DNA of 10,102 bases, taken from the NCBI GenBank assembly GCA_045641625.1, contig JAZUHH010000088.1, forward strand, positions 1 to 10,102, in the 5' to 3' direction. Position numbers and translations under genes: made by a program. The notes beneath the pieces were generated by a model. The model saw only the letters and a program-made list of their open reading frames with translations. It did not search any database and was not told where the DNA came from. The stretch is from UBA1723 sp045641625 (lineage in GTDB: Bacteria; Bacteroidota; Bacteroidia; Bacteroidales; Paludibacteraceae). Below, piece after piece: positions 5,961 through 10,102 of the stretch. Position 1 is the first letter of the stretch. Every line of letters begins with the position of its first letter.

Positions 5961-7313
5961 CTACCTGACATACATCAATTTCCCTGTATGATGGCTTTTG
6001 TTGTCGGTCGTTATACGGACATAGAGTCCTTTTTGTGTTGTCTCGTTGAAATCTACCTTTGTTCCGTCCAAGGTGAAATACTCGACCCTTTCCATAAAGA
6101 TCAAGCTGTCCACTTCTGAATTCACAAAGTCTATCTTTTTTCTGAACCACTCTTTTGCAAAGTCTATCGCCTCGTATAGGTTCTGCCCTTCGGGTGACGC
6201 ATAAATGAACGATTCGTTCAAATATTTGCCCTCTTCGGCAATACTATCCAGGTAAAGACACACATCCTCGTAAAATGTAGGCTCTATCTTGTGCCACAGA
6301 TCCCTGTATGCCTTATTGAACTCGGGATGCTGAGAAAGAGTCACGCTGTACCATATATCGCGCTTCCTCTGCCTTGCCCACCCTTCATCTTCGAAGATAG
6401 TGTCAAAATCCCATAGCGGACCGAACTTTATCTTTGAATCATCTTTCACACTGTACCTGTAGGCGTACATGTTTGCTCCCAAGGCATCGCCCGTGCCTAA
6501 AAGGTCATGCGCAAGATACCAGCCAGCAAGACTCTTCACATCAGCAATGTCCGAAAGATTTGAAAAGTTGAATATCGCGTCCTCATAGCGCACCATCTCA
6601 TTCCGGAGTACTGACACAACAGAATCGTTCAGGTCCTCATCTTTTGGATATTTGAAGGTATAGCCGAAAGTTTTGCGCTGACGCAGTGTCTTGAAATAAA
6701 CTTCCTCGCCCCAATAATATATGTCGTTCTCCGTAATATAGCCGTCATCGGACACGTTCACCCTATGCTTGTCCTTCTTTATGCTCTCTGTCAGCATATA
6801 CAGTCCGCGGTACTCGCCATTGATGAACAGATGCGCAAAGATGAAATCCGGCTGCCACTCCATGCCAACCAGCTCGCCAATGAATCTTCCGATAGCGAAA
6901 TTCAGGACACCTTTTGTCGTATTCATCAGGTTCCACTCCTTGTCCTTATATCCCAAGTTCAGCGGATCGCATTTCTTTTCGAACTTGACTTTGTACGGAG
7001 GCCTTGTGGACAAGCCGCTTGTATTTCCTCTCACCCTGAATTTCATTCCGCGTTCACCAGAATCCAGACACAGCGAATCCTTGCCTTTGAAGAGTTTGAG
7101 CTGCCCGTTCACGTACTCGTTATTCGTTATTGTATGGCCAGGTTGCCCGTCAGGTCTCTCCTTGTCTAAGGCAAAGGGAAGTTCTCCATTCTCTGTTGTT
7201 ATCTCAATGCGGTACATATAGTCCCAGAACTCCTCGTCATAAGCTGCAGAAATCGGGGCAGAACCGACCAGTCCCACCATCAAGAGCAAATATTTCAGCA
7301 ACTTTCCCTTCAT
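5961..7313 (-). CDS. Secreted CotH-kinase-family protein
   Basis: From ATG 7313 the product has 450 residues. The first 23 form a signal peptide (MKGKLLKY, then a hydrophobic run, SAPISAA). The CotH-like kinase-fold domain spans about 30-400: FRVRGNTSG (92-100), PPYKVKF (105-111), WNLMN (127-131), GEYRGLYMLTESI (166-178), ANMYAYR (280-286) and the metal-binding GPLWDFD (298-304). Bacillus CotH phosphorylates spore-coat proteins; Bacteroidetes relatives are exported and their targets are largely unknown. The tail (about 411-450: YFTLDGTKV, then KGLYVRI, then KLMYVR) resembles the C-terminal beta signal that often ends secreted Bacteroidetes proteins; this is inference. The frame extends to an ATG at 7370, but those 19 extra residues would bury the signal peptide, so I reject that start. 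The gene lies between phoH and serC, with a terminator separating it from phoH and no clear one after it. Its role here is unknown. Confidence 0.88.
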   Translation of the reverse strand: MKGKLLKYLLLMVGLVGSAPISAAYDEEFWDYMYRIEITTENGELPFALDKERPDGQPGHTITNNEYVNGQLKLFKGKDSLCLDSGERGMKFRVRGNTSGLSTRPPYKVKFEKKCDPLNLGYKDKEWNLMNTTKGVLNFAIGRFIGELVGMEWQPDFIFAHLFINGEYRGLYMLTESIKKDKHRVNVSDDGYITENDIYYWGEEVYFKTLRQRKTFGYTFKYPKDEDLNDSVVSVLRNEMVRYEDAIFNFSNLSDIADVKSLAGWYLAHDLLGTGDALGANMYAYRYSVKDDSKIKFGPLWDFDTIFEDEGWARQRKRDIWYSVTLSQHPEFNKAYRDLWHKIEPTFYEDVCLYLDSIAEEGKYLNESFIYASPEGQNLYEAIDFAKEWFRKKIDFVNSEVDSLIFMERVEYFTLDGTKVDFNETTQKGLYVRITTDNKSHHTGKLMYVR

Positions 7314-7331
7314 CTTTCCTATATTCGAATG

Positions 7332-7339
7332 CAAATGTA
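7332..7339 (-). promoter_or_regulatory. Possible -7 box of the cotH-like gene
   Basis: TACATTTG on the minus strand fits TAnnTTTG, with a predicted start about 12 nt before the ATG at 7313. No TTTG is found at 19-21 bp; the nearest one upstream is only 11 bp away. The call rests on the single box and on the phoH terminator just upstream. Confidence 0.35.
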
Positions 7340-7368
7340 ATAATATTTGGCAAAGCATGTGTGCGAGC

Positions 7369-7411
7369 AAAAAAAATAGTGAAGTCCAAATTTCACAATT
7401 TCAGACTTCAC
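7369..7411 (-). terminator. Intrinsic terminator of phoH
   Basis: On the minus strand GTGAAGTC (7411-7404) pairs with GACTTCAC (7386-7379). An inner AAATT/AATTT pair closes a GTGA tetraloop after a small internal loop. TA and eight T residues (7376-7369) follow. It lies about 105 bp after the phoH stop, implying an untranslated 3' region of that length in which I see no gene. Confidence 0.85.
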
Positions 7412-7515
7412 CATTAAGAAAACAACAAAAAAACGATTATATTAGTTTCGAAATGCCCGCCTGGAGCACTCGATAATTAATCCTGTTTTCTCAATCAAAA
7501 TATGTAAGTATTATG

Positions 7516-8850
7516 TTAGAGTAATCTGCTTGCAATCTCAGAAAGCTGGCTTCGCTCACCCTTGATCAAATTGACGTGGGCAAAGATCTTCTGACCTTTC
7601 ATCTTGTCAATCATGTACGCAAGACCGTTGCTCTGCATGTCAAGATATGGAGCATCAATCTGCTGAACATCACCTGTAAATACCATCTTGCAGCCCTCTC
7701 CTGCACGAGTGATGATTGTCTTGACCTCGTGTGGTGTCAAGTTCTGAGCCTCATCTACGATAACGTATGTGTCGCTCAAGCTTCGTCCACGGATAAACGC
7801 AAGTGCCTCGATCACCAATCTTTCCTCTTTCTGCATCTCGTCAAGAAGTGCCAACTCCTTGCTTGTCGATCCGAACTGACGCTTGATGACATTCAAGTTA
7901 TCGAACAAAGGCTGCATGTATGGAGCCACCTTCTGCTTCTGGTCTCCAGGAAGGAATCCTAGGTCCTTGTTGCTCATTGCGACAATAGGACGCGCAAGAA
8001 GTATCTGCTTGTAGTCCTTGTTCTGCTGAAGGGCAGCTGCAAGGGCAAGAAGTGTCTTTCCTGTACCTGCCTTACCGGAAATAGCTACTAGTTTGATATC
8101 ATCGTTCAAAAGGGCGTCAAGAGCGAACTTCTGCTCGGCGCTACGACCGGCAATACCATAAGCCTTAACCTCCTCCTTGACTCTGATCACGTTCTTAGTG
8201 TCGGCATTATAGCGCGCAAGAATTGTATTTCTATCGCTCTTTAGCACAAAGCACTCATTGGCCAAGAACTCTCTGCCAAGCTTCAACTCCTCCAAAGGAA
8301 TACCTACACCAGCCTGAGAAGAATACAACTTATCAACTGCATCTGCGTCAACACCACAAATCTCCTCCTGCGACTTCTCGAAGATATCCACATCAACTGT
8401 CTTGTCGTTCTCGTAGTCCTCAACCGGAATACCAAGGCTCTTTGCCTTCATTCTTAGGTTGACATCCTTTGTAACAAGAATTGTCTTTGTGCTCTTGTCC
8501 TTCTCAGCAAGATCAAGGGCTACAGCCATAATCTTGTGGTCTGGAGTTCGCTCAGCGAAAGCGTCGGCAATCTTCTTTGGATAGACTGGATTTGTAACGA
8601 CATACAACTTTCCAAGTCCCTCTCCCAAGGACACACCAGTAGTAAAAGTTGAAGAATCAGTTAGCGCATCAAGATCTCTCACTGCCTCACGGGCATTATA
8701 GTTGATCTGCTCGCTTCCCTTCTTGAATTTATCAAGTTCCTCAAGAACAACGATAGGAAGATAGATATCGTTCTCCTGAAAATTGTAAATGCATTTGTGA
8801 TCGTGAAGAATAACATTTGTATCCAACACAAAATTCTTTTTCGCTCCCAT
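7516..8850 (-). CDS. PhoH family ATPase with N-terminal PIN domain (PhoH2/YlaK type)
   Basis: The 444-residue protein joins two domains. The N-terminal PIN nuclease-type domain (about 5-140) shows FVLDTNVIL with D10, VVLEELD with E38/E39, DHKIMAVAL with D104 and VTKDVNLRMKA with D129, the acids that hold metal in PIN RNases. The C-terminal PhoH ATPase domain (about 235-444) has Walker A GKAGTGKT (259-266), LLARPIV (284-290) and Walker B VIVDEAQN (363-370), then TGDVQQID (392-399). In mycobacterial PhoH2 this arrangement gives an ATP-dependent RNA helicase with RNase activity, so cytosolic RNA processing is likely, by family inference. I start at ATG 8850 (MGAKKNFVLDTN), which puts the PIN motif at the usual place. 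The frame runs back to an ATG at 8913, but that extension reads through the likely promoter and looks unrelated. A strong terminator lies downstream. Confidence 0.93.
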   Translation of the reverse strand: MGAKKNFVLDTNVILHDHKCIYNFQENDIYLPIVVLEELDKFKKGSEQINYNAREAVRDLDALTDSSTFTTGVSLGEGLGKLYVVTNPVYPKKIADAFAERTPDHKIMAVALDLAEKDKSTKTILVTKDVNLRMKAKSLGIPVEDYENDKTVDVDIFEKSQEEICGVDADAVDKLYSSQAGVGIPLEELKLGREFLANECFVLKSDRNTILARYNADTKNVIRVKEEVKAYGIAGRSAEQKFALDALLNDDIKLVAISGKAGTGKTLLALAAALQQNKDYKQILLARPIVAMSNKDLGFLPGDQKQKVAPYMQPLFDNLNVIKRQFGSTSKELALLDEMQKEERLVIEALAFIRGRSLSDTYVIVDEAQNLTPHEVKTIITRAGEGCKMVFTGDVQQIDAPYLDMQSNGLAYMIDKMKGQKIFAHVNLIKGERSQLSEIASRLL

Positions 8851-8894
8851 AACATCAAGATTTTTTAGTTGTTTCCTAATCCTTGTAACTAAAT

Positions 8895-8902
8895 CAAATT
8901 TA
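8895..8902 (-). promoter_or_regulatory. Possible -7 box of phoH
   Basis: TAAATTTG on the minus strand fits TAnnTTTG and would give a leader of about 38 nt to the ATG at 8850. No TTTG stands 19-21 bp upstream, so the match is partial. It lies inside the N-terminal extension that I reject for PhoH, which supports the shorter start. Confidence 0.4.
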
Positions 8903-8913
8903 CAAGACAACAA

Positions 8914-9123
8914 TAAGCGTTAGATCGTTGAATTGTGGTACTAAGGTAGAGAGAAAAAAATTATTCTGCCAAGAAAAAAATTAAAAAAATGATGGTTTTA
9001 TGTTGTCAAATAGGTTTTTCAGTCAAAAAATATGTTGAACAACCAATAGTGACAGACAAGTACGTATAATTCTAATTAGATTTTGGGGAAAAGTTAAAAA
9101 CAGGAGATAAAACATACAGACAT
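8914..9123. other. AT-rich spacer between the tRNA unit and phoH
   Basis: These bases separate the tRNA terminator from the phoH promoter region. They hold A- and T-runs and short GTCAAA motifs. I find no gene, no terminator-grade hairpin and no complete promoter. Confidence 0.5.
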
Positions 9124-9152
9124 AAAAAAATCCGAATTGAAATCAATTCGGA
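9124..9152 (-). terminator. Intrinsic terminator of the tRNA unit
   Basis: On the minus strand TCCGAATTG pairs with CAATTCGGA across a 4-nt loop (9152-9131), then seven T residues (9130-9124). It starts 6 bp after the 3' end of tRNA-Ser. Confidence 0.9.
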
Positions 9153-9157
9153 CTGAG

Positions 9158-9244
9158 CGGAGAGAGAGGGATTCGAACCCCCGGTACCCTTACGAGTACA
9201 CCGGTTTTCAAGACCGGCTCATTCGACCACTCTGACATCTCTCC
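9158..9244 (-). tRNA. tRNA-Ser (anticodon UGA)
   Basis: The 87-nt gene folds as a class II tRNA with a long variable arm, as expected for serine. Acceptor strands GGAGAGA and TCTCTCC pair, with G as discriminator base. The anticodon loop CTTGAAA gives UGA, which reads UCA and related serine codons. The T loop is TTCGAAT on a G-rich stem. CCA is not encoded and must be added by enzyme. It is the second gene of the tRNA unit, 36 bp after tRNA-Lys. Confidence 0.97.
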
Positions 9245-9248
9245 AAAA

Positions 9249-9271
9249 GTAAAGACGCATTACAGCGTCTT
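9249..9271. repeat. Hairpin between the two tRNA genes, related to the serC-serA palindrome
   Basis: AAGACGC (9252-9258) and GCGTCTT (9265-9271) form a 7-bp stem with a 6-nt loop, preceded by GTA. The outer sequence GTAAAGACG also occurs in the palindrome at 4407-4436. On the minus strand the stem is followed by TACTTTT, so weak termination or a processing role is possible. Confidence 0.5.
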
Positions 9272-9280
9272 CCTTTTTCG

Positions 9281-9353
9281 TGAACCGGGTGGGGGTCGAA
9301 CCCACGACCCACAGATTAAGAGTCTGTTGCTCTACCAACTGAGCTACCGATCC
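9281..9353 (-). tRNA. tRNA-Lys (anticodon CUU)
   Basis: The 73-nt gene has acceptor strands GGATCGG and CCGGTTC (with two G-U pairs), D arm TAGCTCAGTTGGTAGAGCA, anticodon loop CTCTTAA giving CUU for lysine AAG codons, and T arm GTGGGTTCGACCCCCAC. The discriminator base is A and CCA is not encoded. A full promoter lies about 57 bp upstream, so this is the first gene of the tRNA-Lys/tRNA-Ser unit. Confidence 0.97.
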
Positions 9354-9409
9354 ATCGTTTTGGTCATGCAACCGACTTTAGAGCTATGCTTTATTTCTCG
9401 ATTGCGATG

Positions 9410-9441
9410 CAAAATTACTGCTTTAGAATTTACTGACCAAA
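9410..9441 (-). promoter_or_regulatory. Bacteroidetes-type promoter of the tRNA unit
   Basis: On the minus strand TTTG (9441-9438) is followed after 20 bp by TAATTTTG (9417-9410). Spacing and sequence match the sigma-ABfr consensus. A start near 9404 gives about 50 nt of leader before tRNA-Lys, to be removed by RNase P. Confidence 0.8.
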
Positions 9442-9526
9442 TGTTATGGCAATTATTTTTTAGAAAGTTTCATATTAAACTGAAAATCAAAAAGAAAAAT
9501 TTTTAGTCAAATCTTCATACAATTAC

Positions 9527-9558
9527 AAAAAAGCAAGACTACAATCATATTCTGCTTT
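9527..9558 (-). terminator. Weak possible terminator overlapping the end of the membrane-protein gene
   Basis: On the minus strand AAAGCA (9558-9553) pairs with TGCTTT (9535-9530) across a 17-nt loop and is followed by more T residues. The stem is only 6 bp and its first arm lies within the last codons of the gene. It could end that transcript before the tRNA promoter, but the structure is marginal. Confidence 0.35.
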
Positions 9559-9934
9559 GTTTACTATTCTCATCTGAAGAATCATCAATAAATTTAGTAA
9601 ATAAAATGACCAATACCTTAATTAGAATTACAAGGAACAGAAAAGTATCAGCTCCAAACAACATAAAAAATAGCACATAAAAGAATGTGTCTATAGCTAA
9701 AATATTTACTATAAGCATTTCCTTCCATGAAAACTTCTTTTTTAATGCTTTTGTATAGATATATATAAACAAAGATTCCAACAAAAATTGCACAACAAAA
9801 GGAGCGAATATAAATAATATTTCTTCAGGCAAACAAATTCCATCATCACTAAAAACCATAAAAATTAAGGCAATAATTGAAATAACAAACTTAGCAAATG
9901 ATATAATAAAATAACGATTAGATGAATTCTCCAT
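9545..9934 (-). CDS. Small hypothetical membrane protein with four predicted helices
   Basis: From ATG 9934 the product has 129 residues. I do not recognise its family. Hydrophobic stretches at about 8-28, 38-60, 74-93 and 96-114 suggest four membrane helices. A basic loop (KALKKKFSWK, 62-71) would face the cytosol by the positive-inside rule, and the tail (116-129, DDSSDENSKQSRI) is short and polar. The DNA is much richer in A and T than the other coding regions here, which hints at recent acquisition or a fast-evolving orphan. The frame runs back to an ATG at 10003, but that part crosses the rRNA terminator and touches the 5S gene, so the shorter start is preferred. No clear promoter or ribosome-binding site is visible; expression might depend on read-through of the rRNA terminator. 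Confidence 0.65.
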   Translation of the reverse strand: MENSSNRYFIISFAKFVISIIALIFMVFSDDGICLPEEILFIFAPFVVQFLLESLFIYIYTKALKKKFSWKEMLIVNILAIDTFFYVLFFMLFGADTFLFLVILIKVLVILFTKFIDDSSDENSKQSRI

Positions 9935-9963
9935 AAAATTCACATTTAAATTATTATTTTTAC

Positions 9964-9999
9964 AAAAAAAGGAGAGTGGACATAAACACATCCACTCTC
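9964..9999 (-). terminator. Intrinsic terminator of the rRNA operon
   Basis: On the minus strand GAGAGTGGA (9999-9991) pairs with TCCACTCTC (9980-9972) across a 10-nt loop, followed by C and seven T residues (9970-9964). It starts within a few bases of the 3' end of 5S rRNA. Confidence 0.92.
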
Positions 10000-10001
10000 T
10001 C

Positions 10002-10102
<101 letters not shown>

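Noticed and set aside
7314..7370. N-terminal extension of the CotH-like protein
   Set aside because: It would place 19 residues ahead of a good signal peptide and read through the likely -7 box.
8851..8913. N-terminal extension of the PhoH protein
   Set aside because: The PIN domain normally starts a few residues before the DTN motif; the extension covers the candidate promoter.

Overview
The window comes from a member of the Bacteroidales, most likely a Prevotella/Bacteroides-type gut or oral anaerobe. Evidence: two promoters fit the Bacteroidetes sigma-ABfr consensus (TTTG, 20 bp, TAnnTTTG); ribosome-binding sites are weak or absent; SerA and SerC have the Bacteroidetes form; the PL1 pectate lyase is secreted; intergenic DNA is AT-rich. 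Species cannot be fixed by eye. Every gene I support, including the RNA genes, lies on the minus strand, so transcription runs from high to low coordinates.

Right end (9124-10102): the 3' part of a 5S rRNA gene, the tail of an rRNA operon extending beyond the window, with a strong terminator. Next come a small, very AT-rich four-helix membrane protein of unknown function (9545-9934) and a tRNA unit, tRNA-Lys(CUU) then tRNA-Ser(UGA), with its own promoter and terminator.

Middle (5571-8902): a PIN-PhoH ATPase/RNase-type protein with a clear terminator, then a secreted CotH-kinase-family protein, then a 390-bp AT-rich intergenic region with several short repeats and a 14-bp palindrome beside the likely serC promoter.

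Left-centre (3411-5570): serC and serA, two enzymes of the phosphorylated serine pathway, in that order on one strand. A 97-bp spacer containing two hairpins separates them, and a strong terminator follows serA. SerA is a short form without an ACT domain; lysine stands where the catalytic histidine is expected.

Left (1-3342): a two-gene unit with its own promoter and terminator. It encodes a cytosolic protein that I tentatively relate to the acetoacetate decarboxylase fold (adjacent lysines K97-K98) and a PlsC-type acyltransferase. Beyond it is a secreted family 1 pectate lyase, cut by the window edge.

Most of the window is ordinary housekeeping and carbohydrate-degradation content. I see no CRISPR array, insertion sequence, phage gene or obvious defence island. 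The parts most worth a second look are the putative decarboxylase-like/acyltransferase pair, the related palindromes in the serC-serA and tRNA spacers, and the structured region upstream of serC.
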